From: Clostridiaceae bacterium
Lineage (GTDB): Bacteria; Bacillota_A; Clostridia; Clostridiales; Clostridiaceae
Reading direction: 5' to 3'
NCBI GenBank assembly: GCA_029256485.1
Contig: JAQSXU010000005.1
Location: 62,001 to 126,000 of the forward strand
Length of the DNA stretch: 64,000 nt
Below, in pieces: positions 25,987 to 34,623 of this stretch. The notes beneath the pieces were generated by a model that saw only the letters and a program-made list of their open reading frames with translations, searched no databases and had not been told where the DNA came from. Numbering within the stretch: position 1 is the stretch's first letter; each line of letters starts with the position of its first letter. Made by a program: the position numbers and the translations under genes.

Positions 25987-26093
25987 TCATATAGGTTATA
26001 AATATTACAGTATTTGTTATATAACATGTTATAATAATACAATAACAAAAGGTGCATATCAACGTTATTTTTTGGCTAAAGAAGGATTGTAAC

Positions 26094-27173
26094 ATGATTA
26101 AATTAATTATAACATTAGTTGTAGGCATAACAGGCGGCATAGCAGCATTAAAACTAAAAATTCCAGCAGGAGCCATGATAGGGTCAATGCTGTGTGTAGC
26201 TTTATATAATGTAATCACAGGGAATGCATTTCTTCCCCAAGATATAAGAGTAATAACACAGATAGCAGCAGGAGCTTTTATAGGTTCAGGCATTAAATAT
26301 AAGGATGTACAGGATCTTAAATTAATGATAAAACCTGCAGTACTCATGGTTTCAAGTATGATGATACTAGACCTTTTTATGGGATATTTAATGTATAAGA
26401 TTACAGGGATAGATTTAGTTACTTCCCTTTTTGCCAGCGCCCCAGGAGGATTGATGGATATGACTCTTATCAGTGCGGATTTGGGGGCAGATACTTCAAA
26501 GGTAGCTGTATTGCAGATGGCCAGATTAATGACGGTAATGATCATATTTCCACCAATAATTAAGTTTGTATCATCAAATATATCAAAGAAAAAAGAGAAA
26601 AATGTACAGCAGCTGTTAAGCTGTACTGAATTAGATAAAGACCCAAAAGATATAAATAAAAAAAGCAAAGATACAAAAAAGAAAAATGCGGGCAACTTAA
26701 TGCTCACATTGATGGTGGCTTCCGCAGCCGGCTATATAGGGTATATTTCAAAAATTCCTGCAGGCGCTATGACTTTTGCACTTATATCATCAGCTTCATT
26801 AAACGTAATTTTTAGCAGAGGATATATGCCCCTTAATTTAAGAAGATTGACTCAGATGTTCGCAGGAGTACTTATAGGAGAAAGAATGACTTATGCAGAT
26901 ATAATTGCCTTAAAAAGTGTTATAATTCCTGTACTTATACTATTAATAGGTATAATTATTATAAATTTATGTATAGGTATTTTTATAAACAAAGCTGCAG
27001 GTCTTGAGATTGTTACATCACTTTTTGCAAGTGCGCCAGGAGGGGTGTCAGATATGGCATTAATTGCCGAGGAGCTTGGTGCAGATGCACCAAAAGTTGC
27101 CATACTGCAGCTGGCCAGGTATGTATGTATAATTGGCATATTCCCAATATTAATTAAGCTTTTATGTTCATGA
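26094..27173 (+). CDS. AbrB-family membrane transporter
   Basis: 359 residues from the ATG at 26094 with AAGGA. There are about ten hydrophobic helices in two clear internal repeats. Each repeat has KIPAGAM near its start and LFASAPGG(L/V)xDMxLI with LGAD-xxKVAxLQ-xAR near its end. This is the pattern of the AbrB/ammonia-monooxygenase-like membrane family (PF05145). A cytoplasmic Lys-rich loop of about 40 residues joins the repeats. It is divergent from citC and convergent with a response regulator. Since no known citrate carrier (CitS, CitM, TctABC) is in the window, a role in citrate or carboxylate uptake is a reasonable guess only. Confidence 0.85.
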   Translation: MIKLIITLVVGITGGIAALKLKIPAGAMIGSMLCVALYNVITGNAFLPQDIRVITQIAAGAFIGSGIKYKDVQDLKLMIKPAVLMVSSMMILDLFMGYLMYKITGIDLVTSLFASAPGGLMDMTLISADLGADTSKVAVLQMARLMTVMIIFPPIIKFVSSNISKKKEKNVQQLLSCTELDKDPKDINKKSKDTKKKNAGNLMLTLMVASAAGYIGYISKIPAGAMTFALISSASLNVIFSRGYMPLNLRRLTQMFAGVLIGERMTYADIIALKSVIIPVLILLIGIIIINLCIGIFINKAAGLEIVTSLFASAPGGVSDMALIAEELGADAPKVAILQLARYVCIIGIFPILIKLLCS

Positions 27174-27180
27174 AAATTGC

Positions 27181-27873
27181 TTATACTGAAAATTCGTAGC
27201 CTATTCCCCATACGGTTTTAATATATTTAGGCTTGCTGGGGACTTTTTCAATTTTATTTCTAAGATATTTAATATAAACCATAATACTGTTCTCATCGAT
27301 TTCATTGTCATGCCAAACATTTTGATATAATTGCTCTTTAGAAAATACTTTATTTGGGTGTTCCATAAAAAATTTTATAAGTTTAGTTTCCTTTGAAGAC
27401 AACTTAATTTCCAACTCATCCTTATAAAACTTATAACTGTTTTTATCAAATTTAAATGGACCATTTATTATGATGTTTGTTGGAGTATCATTTTTTGAAA
27501 TTTCCCTGTGTCTTTTTATTTGAGATTTTACTTGTGCACAAAGAACAGAAGGACTAAAAGGTTTTGTTATGTAGCTGTCAGCTCCTGTATTTAAACCTTG
27601 AATGATGTCCGCATCATCTTTTTTGCCGCTGAGAAAGATAATTGGTAACTGCAAATCATGTTTTCTGATAATTCTGGCTACATCGTAACCGGAAATATCA
27701 TCCATCATAACATCCAGCATAATTAAATTAAAATTGGCCTTATCAATCATTTCAAGAGCCTTAGTACCATTTTCAGCCTGATAAACCAGGAAGCCCTCAT
27801 TTGAAAGTATTTTGCATATTAATTTTCTTATAGGTTCTTCATCCTCTACAACTAGAATTTTTATTTCATCCAT
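27181..27873 (-). CDS. OmpR/PhoB-family response regulator
   Basis: 230 residues from the ATG at 27873 (after AAGGGGA). The receiver domain (residues 3-115) has the acidic pair VEDEE, phospho-Asp in LIMLDVMMD near residue 52, Thr/Ser in IFLSGKKD and Lys in ITKPFSP. The C-terminal winged helix (about 135-230) has FKFDKNSYKFY and IMVYIKYLRNKIE. It is divergent from the hybrid sensor kinase at 27988 and ends 7 bases from the convergent AbrB gene. The kinase is its probable partner, although that protein also carries its own receiver. Confidence 0.93.
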   Translation of the reverse strand: MDEIKILVVEDEEPIRKLICKILSNEGFLVYQAENGTKALEMIDKANFNLIMLDVMMDDISGYDVARIIRKHDLQLPIIFLSGKKDDADIIQGLNTGADSYITKPFSPSVLCAQVKSQIKRHREISKNDTPTNIIINGPFKFDKNSYKFYKDELEIKLSSKETKLIKFFMEHPNKVFSKEQLYQNVWHDNEIDENSIMVYIKYLRNKIEKVPSKPKYIKTVWGIGYEFSV

Positions 27874-27987
27874 AGTGAATCCCCTTTTCGTAGACAATTT
27901 ATTAAATATAATTTAAAATAAGAATATAATTAATTCAATTATAGTATATGAAGTATAAAAATCAATAGCGAAATTTGGGGGTGTACT

Positions 27988-30243
27988 TTGAGTAATAACG
28001 TAATTAGGAAGATTAGGGGTAAAATAACAGCTAAAAAGAGTATAATCAGAACTGCACTTTATATTGCTTTAATTGTTGTATTATGTGCATTTATTTATAT
28101 TACTTATATTGAATATAAAAAAGCTGTTGTTGAGAGACAGCAGCAGCAAATGCTGGGAATTTCCAAATCCATTTCCAGAAGTATAGAGGTATTTGTTAAT
28201 GATGTTACAAGCAGTATGAAGGTTGTTGCTTTAGATGAAGAATCTATAGGAGACCTATCTAATGCGGATAAAGATAAAGTTGTATCTGTATATAAACAAA
28301 AACTAAAATCCTATTATGATGCAGAAGATAAGTCAATTGATGTAGTTTATTTTTTAGATGTAGACGGTAAAGAAATAAGTAAATATCCTGATGAAGCAGA
28401 TAACATCGATGATAAATCCAAAGATGACATTGAAGCTGCTATTAAAACCCAAAAAAGCTATATAGGAAAGGCATATTTTAATAAAGAAAAGGATTATTTT
28501 ATTTTAAATATTTATGAGCCGGTTTTCTATAAAAATAAGCTTAAAGGAATTATGGCAGTATCTATAAATTTAAATACTATTTATAACAAATTAATTTCAC
28601 CAGTTAAAACAGGTGAAAAAGGTTATGTAATGGTAAAAGATGAAGATGGCACAATAATGATGCATCCAGTAAAAGAGCAAATCGGCATGGATGTTATTGA
28701 TACTAGAAAGCAAGTATTTCCTAACCTGGATTATAGTGAGCTGGAGGTTTTAATCAAAAATCAGCTTACAGGTGAGGAGGGTACTGCTTTATATCATTCC
28801 TATTGGTGGGGAGACAATGTTCTAAAGAAGGTTTTGAAACTTAATGCCTATACACCAGCAAAATTAGGCAGCCATTTTTGGATAATTGCCGTTACCATGT
28901 CCTATGATGAAATCCAAGGGCCAATAAACAGCTTTTTAAGTAAAAGTATCATTATAGTTCTCTTAATTACAATTATAATATCTATACTTATTTCAGCATT
29001 GGCTAAAGTTAAAAAGAATAAAAAGGAACTTGAAAAAGAGACAAAATATTTAAAAATGTTAAATGAATCCTCTGAAAAACTTAGAAAGGAAGAAGCGGAA
29101 CTTTACCATTCAAATAAATTAAAGATGATAGGAACTTTTTCAGGGGGAATAGCTCACGATATAAACAATTTACTTACACCAATACTTGGATATTCAGAAT
29201 TAATGCTTATGTCATTATCTAAGGAAAGTGAATATTTCGATGAAGTTGAAGAGATTCATAAGGCTTCTCAAAAGGGAAAAGAGTTAATAGAGCAGATTCT
29301 GGTTTTCAGCAGAGGTGACAGCGAAATCATTAAAGTAGAACCAATAGATATAAATCAGGTTACCATAGACACATTAAAACTTTTGAAGGCCTTTTTACCT
29401 AAAAATGTGTTAGTGAAAGAGAATATTCAACAGCAGTGCGGATATGTAAATGCTAATTTTACACAAATCCACCAGGTTATATTTAACCTGTGCACCAATG
29501 CTTATCAATCTATAAAGGAAAGTAAGGGAACTATTGAAGTATCCTTAAGAACTGTGAATTACTCAGAAGAAAATGAAAAACTGCAATTATCTAAGGAAAA
29601 GAAATATGTTTTATTGACAGTAAAGGATACAGGATGCGGAATGGATGAAGAAACAAAAGAAAAAATATTTGATCCATTCTTTACAACAAAGGAAGTGGGA
29701 AAAGGTACTGGACTTGGCCTTTTTGTAGCCGAAAATATTATTCATAAGTATGAGGGAAAAATATCAGTGGAAAGTAAACTTGGACAAGGAAGCTGTTTTA
29801 GCGTGTACTTACCTTTAATTGATTCTATCGCTGAAAAAGAAGAATATGAGGAAATAAATGATACAACTATAGATAATAAAAGAATAATGGTGGTAGATGA
29901 TAACGAAGAGGTGTTAAAATTACTAAAGAAGGACTTGGAGCTTCTTGGATTTGAAGTATTTTCGGAAATAAACAGCTTGAATGCCTTAGAGATATTTAAA
30001 AAGGATTATAACAAGTTTGATTTGATTTTAACTGATTATATGATGCCAGATCTTAAAGGTTATGAACTTGCAGAAGGTATAAAAAAGATTAAAAGTAATA
30101 TACCTGTTATACTTATGACTGGTCATATGGATATAGATAAAAATAATATAAAAAAGGAATTCGTAGATGGGTGGATTTCAAAGCCAATTGAAATTTCCAG
30201 GCTTGCTGAAGTAATAAAAATAGTATTGAAGAAATATGAATGA
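27988..30243 (+). CDS. Hybrid sensor histidine kinase with dCache-type sensor
   Basis: 751 residues, TTG start after GGGGGTG. The order is: transmembrane helix (about 18-40), extracellular dCache-like domain (about 45-300), second helix (about 313-333), coiled coil, HisKA with the phospho-His in GGIAHDINNLL near residue 389, HATPase with CGMDEETKEKIFDPF and GKGTGLGL, and a C-terminal receiver domain with LTDYMMPD near residue 684. dCache domains bind small ligands, often carboxylates or amino acids. With its place among citrate genes this suggests sensing of citrate or a related acid. That is inference. Confidence 0.92.
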   Translation: MSNNVIRKIRGKITAKKSIIRTALYIALIVVLCAFIYITYIEYKKAVVERQQQQMLGISKSISRSIEVFVNDVTSSMKVVALDEESIGDLSNADKDKVVSVYKQKLKSYYDAEDKSIDVVYFLDVDGKEISKYPDEADNIDDKSKDDIEAAIKTQKSYIGKAYFNKEKDYFILNIYEPVFYKNKLKGIMAVSINLNTIYNKLISPVKTGEKGYVMVKDEDGTIMMHPVKEQIGMDVIDTRKQVFPNLDYSELEVLIKNQLTGEEGTALYHSYWWGDNVLKKVLKLNAYTPAKLGSHFWIIAVTMSYDEIQGPINSFLSKSIIIVLLITIIISILISALAKVKKNKKELEKETKYLKMLNESSEKLRKEEAELYHSNKLKMIGTFSGGIAHDINNLLTPILGYSELMLMSLSKESEYFDEVEEIHKASQKGKELIEQILVFSRGDSEIIKVEPIDINQVTIDTLKLLKAFLPKNVLVKENIQQQCGYVNANFTQIHQVIFNLCTNAYQSIKESKGTIEVSLRTVNYSEENEKLQLSKEKKYVLLTVKDTGCGMDEETKEKIFDPFFTTKEVGKGTGLGLFVAENIIHKYEGKISVESKLGQGSCFSVYLPLIDSIAEKEEYEEINDTTIDNKRIMVVDDNEEVLKLLKKDLELLGFEVFSEINSLNALEIFKKDYNKFDLILTDYMMPDLKGYELAEGIKKIKSNIPVILMTGHMDIDKNNIKKEFVDGWISKPIEISRLAEVIKIVLKKYE

Positions 30244-30250
30244 AAATAAA

Positions 30251-30288
30251 TTTAAGAGTACTAATTTTTAAAATTTAGTGCTCTTAAA
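30251..30288 (+). terminator. Hairpin after the hybrid kinase
   Basis: A 14-bp stem TTTAAGAGTACTAA / TTAGTGCTCTTAAA with one G-U pair and a 10-base loop. No strong T-run follows, so termination is less certain. The 593-base stretch to the GntR gene holds this hairpin, a weak ORF (30492-30692) and another hairpin. Confidence 0.5.
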
Positions 30289-30491
30289 AATAAGCTTTTG
30301 ATTTTTAAGAATATTTTAAACATTCTTTAAGATTATTTTAAGATTTAAAAAAAAGTGCACAAAAAGTACATTGATTTTACTTAATATGGAAGCATATTTA
30401 TTGAATTTTTCACTGCCAGCATATATAATTACATTAAGTTAGCTAACAATATACCGTTTACAAATTAAAAAATATCGGGGTTACTATTTAA

Positions 30492-30692
30492 TTATTTTAG
30501 CTTTTTAAGGTATGCAATTGCAATTGTATTCATGAATTTAATTATGTCTAAACGTGTAGCAGCGTTTACTATTTTAGCATTAGTATAAATTAAGTTTGTC
30601 ACTTGTACATTCTTAATTTCAATACTAGCATTAGAAATCATTTGATTTATGCATTTATTAAGAAACATTATTTTGACATAGTACTTTAACAT
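30492..30692 (-). CDS. Possible small hypothetical protein
   Basis: 66 codons encoding a Lys/Ile/Asn-rich sequence with no recognised domain (MLKYYVKIMFLNKC...AYLKKLK). The upstream AGGA is about 12 bases from the ATG, a poor spacing. Composition equals that of random AT-rich frames, so it may not be translated. It is listed because it is the only frame of any length in this 593-base gap. Confidence 0.25.
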   Translation of the reverse strand: MLKYYVKIMFLNKCINQMISNASIEIKNVQVTNLIYTNAKIVNAATRLDIIKFMNTIAIAYLKKLK

Positions 30693-30698
30693 AATGAT

Positions 30699-30725
30699 AA
30701 AGTTCCTTATTGGGGACTTTTTTTA
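30699..30725 (+). terminator. Terminator-like hairpin upstream of the GntR gene
   Basis: An 8-bp stem AAAGTTCC / GGGACTTT with one G-U pair and 6-base loop, followed by TTTT. There is no plus-strand gene ending here. It may be an attenuator in the GntR leader or the end of an unrecognised short transcript. Confidence 0.5.
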
Positions 30726-30836
30726 TTGTATTTATAAAAACACTCGATTTTTTTTGCATTTTTGGTTAAAATTTAATTAGTGTATATTCGAAGCGCATAT
30801 ATATAAATGGACTTTTATTTGGAAAGGAAGTTTTTT

Positions 30837-31538
30837 ATGATAGATTATATGGACGAGTTTGTAAAGAACACTAATTTTAATCAAAATAAACCCATAAGAG
30901 AAATAGTTTATGAAAGCTTGAGAAAAACAATAATTAGTGGAGTAATACCAGTGGGTGAGAGAATTGTGGAGAAAGAGTATGCTACAAGATTAAATATAAG
31001 CAGAACTCCAGTGAGGGAGGCTTTAAGAATGCTTGAAATGGAGGAACTAATAGAGACAATTCCAAGGGTTGGGGTTATAGTTAAAAGAATATCTCCGGAG
31101 GATGTCATAGAAATATACAAAATAAGACAGCAGCTTGAGATATTGGCAACCACAGCAGCTATGGAAAATATAACAAAAGAAGAAATTAATGAAATAAAGG
31201 AACTTCTTGATTTAACTGAACAAAAGAATAATGAAGGCGATGTGGAAGAGGTAATAAGGTTATTTGGAGAATTTAATAAAAAAATTTATAAAGCCAGTGG
31301 AATGAAAAGATTAGCAAGCATGATCAGCAGACTTAATGAATATTTACAAAGATTTAGAAATATTTCCATATCTGAAAATGAGAGAAGAGAAAAGGCTTTA
31401 AGGGAACATAGAGAAATATTAAAGCTTATAGAGGGAAAAAATAAAACTGGAATAGAAAAGGTAATTCACGATCATTTACAGGTTTCTATTGAGGTTGTTA
31501 TAAGAGATATGAAAAGTAAGCATAATACTAGGGGGTAA
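30837..31538 (+). CDS. GntR-family (FCD subfamily) regulator
   Basis: 233 residues from the ATG at 30837 (after GGAAAGGA); an in-frame ATG is 30 bases upstream. The N-terminal winged helix (about 15-80) contains YATRLNISRTPVREALRMLE, the GntR signature. The C-terminal all-helical FCD domain (about 90-215) has the acid/His pattern EIYKIRQQLE and LREHREIL, which usually binds a metal and a carboxylate. It starts the unit with citG (4-base gap), so a role in controlling citrate-lyase maturation or the oad cluster is likely. Its ligand may be citrate or another organic acid. Confidence 0.92.
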   Translation: MIDYMDEFVKNTNFNQNKPIREIVYESLRKTIISGVIPVGERIVEKEYATRLNISRTPVREALRMLEMEELIETIPRVGVIVKRISPEDVIEIYKIRQQLEILATTAAMENITKEEINEIKELLDLTEQKNNEGDVEEVIRLFGEFNKKIYKASGMKRLASMISRLNEYLQRFRNISISENERREKALREHREILKLIEGKNKTGIEKVIHDHLQVSIEVVIRDMKSKHNTRG

Positions 31539-31542
31539 ATTT

Positions 31543-32421
31543 TTGAAAACTAAAGATGAATATGCACATTTTATTGCTTCATTAGCACAAAGAGCGATAT
31601 TATATGAGGTGAGTACTACACCAAAGCCTGGATTAGTGGATCGTATTGATTCAGGAGCTCACAATGATATGGACTTTTTTACATTTATGGCAAGCAGTTC
31701 TGCATTGTATAAAGGATTATATGATTGTGTAGCAGAGGGATATTCTTTTGAAGAAAATGATGATACAAAGCTTCTCACAAAAATAAGAATACCAGGGATT
31801 AATTGTGAAACATCAATGTTTCAAGCTACCAATGGAGTAAATACTCATAAGGGAATTATTTTTTCAATGGGAATTCTCTGTGCAGCAGTTGGCAGATTAT
31901 ATAGAAAAAATGGACTTACTAACATGAGGGCTGAATTGATTTTAGATGAAGTAAAAAAGATTTGCTTCGGCTTAACAGACAGGGATTTTAAAGAAGTTAT
32001 AAAAAAAGAAAAACTTACCCATGGTGAAAGTTTGTTTAAAAGGTATGGTTTTAAAGGTATTAGAGGAGAAGTAGAAAGTGGATTCAATACAGTTTTAGTG
32101 AATGCAGTACCTGTTCTCAGACATTGGAAAGATAAAAAAATACTTTCACTGAATGATCTTTTTTTAGATATATTATTAAAACTGATGGCAGAAAGTGAAG
32201 ATACAAATGTTATCATAAGAGGAGGAGTAGAAAGTTACTCCTATATTAAGTCTATTTCAAAGAACTTTATCAAATCAGGAGGCATGAAGCAACCTGATGC
32301 ATTTATAAAACTTCAAAATATGAATTCAGAATTTATAAAAAGGAATATAAGTCCTGGTGGCGCTGCAGATTTATTAGCTGTTGCAATTTTCCTTGGAATT
32401 TTGGAAGGAATAATTAAATAA
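31543..32421 (+). CDS. citG: Triphosphoribosyl-dephospho-CoA synthase CitG
   Basis: 292 residues, TTG start after AGGGGGT. CitG features: ALYEVSTTPKPGLVDRIDSG-type N-terminus with PGLVD, GAHNDMDFFTFMASS, GVNTHKGIIFSMGIL and the late SPGGAADLLA. It makes 2'-(5''-triphosphoribosyl)-3'-dephospho-CoA from ATP and dephospho-CoA, the precursor of the citrate lyase prosthetic group that CitX then attaches to CitD. It follows the GntR gene by 4 bases and is ended by a terminator before citX. Here citG and citX are separate genes rather than the fused CitXG of some bacteria. Confidence 0.95.
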   Translation: MKTKDEYAHFIASLAQRAILYEVSTTPKPGLVDRIDSGAHNDMDFFTFMASSSALYKGLYDCVAEGYSFEENDDTKLLTKIRIPGINCETSMFQATNGVNTHKGIIFSMGILCAAVGRLYRKNGLTNMRAELILDEVKKICFGLTDRDFKEVIKKEKLTHGESLFKRYGFKGIRGEVESGFNTVLVNAVPVLRHWKDKKILSLNDLFLDILLKLMAESEDTNVIIRGGVESYSYIKSISKNFIKSGGMKQPDAFIKLQNMNSEFIKRNISPGGAADLLAVAIFLGILEGIIK

Positions 32422-32444
32422 AGTTTCAATATAAACAGTTATTG

Positions 32445-32487
32445 AAAAGTTCAAAGCTCAAATATTAATTTAGGTTTTGAACTTTTT
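32445..32487 (+). terminator. Intrinsic terminator after citG
   Basis: An 11-bp stem AAAAGTTCAAA / TTTGAACTTTT with a 20-base loop ends in a T-run. Confidence 0.7.
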
Positions 32488-32507
32488 AATTTATTCTATC
32501 CTTCAAA

Positions 32508-32541
32508 AAGAACACTAAAAGTACACACAAGAACACTAAAA
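32508..32541 (+). promoter_or_regulatory. Two 13-bp direct repeats 21 bases apart upstream of citX
   Basis: AAGAACACTAAAA occurs at 32508-32520 and exactly again at 32529-32541, two helical turns apart. The pair lies 110 bases before citX, the head of the oad unit. It looks like a tandem operator; GntR or a response regulator are candidates. Confidence 0.5.
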
Positions 32542-32650
32542 AAACTTGGTTGCAGTGGTGTAGTGACTTATAATTAAATAAGATAAGTTCAATGAAAAGG
32601 TTACGATGGGGTGAAATAAAGGGTATGAGCATAGAATTGGAGGGCCTAAT

Positions 32651-33196
32651 GTGAAGTTATGCTTTGAAGGAGAGGAACAATCTTTAATGGATATTTTGAG
32701 AGCAAGAGACTCAAGAGTTCAGTATCAAAAATACTTAAAATATAAGTATAGAAATACTATTGTGTCTTATAAATTAAATATCCCGGGACCTGTAAAGTAT
32801 AACCATCTTATTAAGGAAATATTTGATGAAGGATTAAAAGCCTTTAAAGATAATCTTAAAAATGTTTCTAAAGAAATTAAGAACGAACACATTTCTTATA
32901 GAAATAGTGGACCTGAGTATTTTGCCGTATTTAATGTGCAGGCAAATACTATAAAAAAATTAACAACTTTTATAGAGGAAAACCATCCGCTAGGAAGGCT
33001 ATATGATTTTGATGTATTAGATGCTGAAGGCAAACATATAAGCAGAAAAGAATTGGGCATGAGCCCTAGAAGATGTTTGCTATGTGAAAAAGACGCATTC
33101 GATTGCGGCAGGTCTAGGCGCCATGAAGTAGGCCAATTAGTGGCTAAAATACAAGAAATGGCATCAGAGTATTTTAAAGAAAGGTTTAAGGAGTGA
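32651..33196 (+). CDS. citX: Apo-citrate lyase phosphoribosyl-dephospho-CoA transferase CitX
   Basis: 181 residues, GTG start after GGAGGG. It has the CitX signature in GRLYDFDVLD and ISRKELGMSPRRCLLC, then a Cys-containing DAFDCGRSRRH tract. It transfers the prosthetic group made by CitG to Ser14 of CitD. It heads the oxaloacetate decarboxylase unit, with oadA 7 bases downstream, so lyase maturation and the next catabolic step are made together. Confidence 0.95.
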   Translation: MKLCFEGEEQSLMDILRARDSRVQYQKYLKYKYRNTIVSYKLNIPGPVKYNHLIKEIFDEGLKAFKDNLKNVSKEIKNEHISYRNSGPEYFAVFNVQANTIKKLTTFIEENHPLGRLYDFDVLDAEGKHISRKELGMSPRRCLLCEKDAFDCGRSRRHEVGQLVAKIQEMASEYFKERFKE

Positions 33197-33203
33197 TATT
33201 ACA

Positions 33204-34607
33204 GTGAATCCAGTAAAAATAACTGAAACAGCACTAAGAGACGGACATCAGTCTCTAATTGCTACAAGATTAAGAACAGATGAGATATTACCTATATTAG
33301 AAAAAATGGACAGGGTAGGATATCACGCATTAGAGGTTTGGGGAGGAGCAACATTTGACTCCTGCTTACGTTTCCTTAATGAAGATCCATGGGAAAGGTT
33401 AAGGGCAATACGTAAGGTTTGTAAAAATACCAAACTTCAAATGCTTTTAAGAGGTCAAAATCTATTAGGCTACAAGCATTATTCAGATGATGTAGTAGAG
33501 GCTTTTATTAAAAAGTCAGTTGAAAATGGAATAGATATAATCAGGGTATTTGATGCTTTAAATGACACTAGAAATTTAGAAACATCAATTAAAGCCATTA
33601 AAGAGGCAGGAGCTCACTGCCAATGTGCTATAAGCTATACAACAAGCAAGGTTCATACAATAGATTATTATGTTGCCTTGTCAAAGAAAATGGAAGAGTT
33701 AGGAGCAGACTCCATTTGTATAAAAGATATGGCAGGAATATTAACACCTTACTCAGCCTATGAGTTAGTTAAAAGATTGAAGGAAACAGTTAAAATTCCT
33801 ATAGATTTACATACTCACTGCACCAGCGGAATTGCTGATATGACATATTTAAAGGCAATTGAGGCAGGAGTAGATATAATAGATACAGCAATTTCTCCTT
33901 TATCAGGAGGAACATCTCAGCCAGCTACAGAATCTATGGCTCTTACGCTTAAGGATGATGAAAGAGATCCAAAACTTGACATTAATCTCCTTGGTGAAAT
34001 AGCGGATTACTTTAAACCCATAAAAGAGAAGTACAGAGAAGCTGGAATACTAAATCCAAAAGTAATGGATGTAGAACCTAAGACCTTGACATATAAGGTT
34101 CCTGGAGGAATGCTTTCAAATCTTTTATCTCAACTAAAAACACAACATGCTGAAGATAAATATGAGGAAGTACTTAGAGAGGTTCCAAGGGTAAGAGAAG
34201 ACTTAGGATTTCCGCCTCTTGTTACTCCACTAAGCCAGATGGTTGGTACACAGGCAGTGTTTAATGTATTGGCTGGAGAAAGATATAAAATGATTCCAAA
34301 GGAAATAAAGGAATATGTAAGAGGATTTTATGGGAGTTCACCAGCACCAATAAGTAATGAAATAAAGGAAAAGATAATAGGCGATCAGCAGGTTATAACC
34401 TGCAGACCTGCAGACTTATTGGAACCTGAAATGGAAGAAGCAAAAAAGGAAATAGGAGATTTAGCCACCTCACTTGAAGATGTACTATCCTATGTTTTAT
34501 TTCCACAAGTTGCAAAGAAGTTCTTTGAGGATAGATTAAATCCAAAATCAAATGATGAAACAGATGGAAATAAGGAAACCATACAGTATATTACTGTAAC
34601 TATGTAA
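33204..34607 (+). CDS. oadA: Oxaloacetate decarboxylase alpha subunit (carboxyltransferase), no biotin domain
   Basis: 467 residues, GTG start. The TIM-barrel carboxyltransferase shows ETALRDGHQSL at residue 7, the carboxylated-Lys region SICIKDMAGIL near residue 170 and the metal-binding HTHCTSG near residue 200; the C-terminal PYC_OADA domain follows. The usual C-terminal biotinyl domain of about 70 residues is missing and is encoded by the gene at 34862. It moves the carboxyl group from oxaloacetate to biotin, giving pyruvate. With other substrates (methylmalonyl-CoA, glutaconyl-CoA) the alpha subunit is of another type, so oxaloacetate is the likely one. Confidence 0.94.
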   Translation: MNPVKITETALRDGHQSLIATRLRTDEILPILEKMDRVGYHALEVWGGATFDSCLRFLNEDPWERLRAIRKVCKNTKLQMLLRGQNLLGYKHYSDDVVEAFIKKSVENGIDIIRVFDALNDTRNLETSIKAIKEAGAHCQCAISYTTSKVHTIDYYVALSKKMEELGADSICIKDMAGILTPYSAYELVKRLKETVKIPIDLHTHCTSGIADMTYLKAIEAGVDIIDTAISPLSGGTSQPATESMALTLKDDERDPKLDINLLGEIADYFKPIKEKYREAGILNPKVMDVEPKTLTYKVPGGMLSNLLSQLKTQHAEDKYEEVLREVPRVREDLGFPPLVTPLSQMVGTQAVFNVLAGERYKMIPKEIKEYVRGFYGSSPAPISNEIKEKIIGDQQVITCRPADLLEPEMEEAKKEIGDLATSLEDVLSYVLFPQVAKKFFEDRLNPKSNDETDGNKETIQYITVTM

Positions 34608-34623
34608 AAAGGTGGTGAAGATA

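Noticed and set aside
25973..26707. A 244-codon minus-strand frame opposite the AbrB-family gene
   Set aside because: It is hydrophobic only because it mirrors membrane-helix codons of the plus-strand gene; that gene has internal repeats and family motifs, and the frame covers the regulatory region of citC.
32540..32575. A possible sigma-54 (-24/-12) promoter before citX
   Set aside because: TTGG and GTGTAG are present but the GG and GC dinucleotides do not have the needed spacing, and no sigma-54 activator is near.
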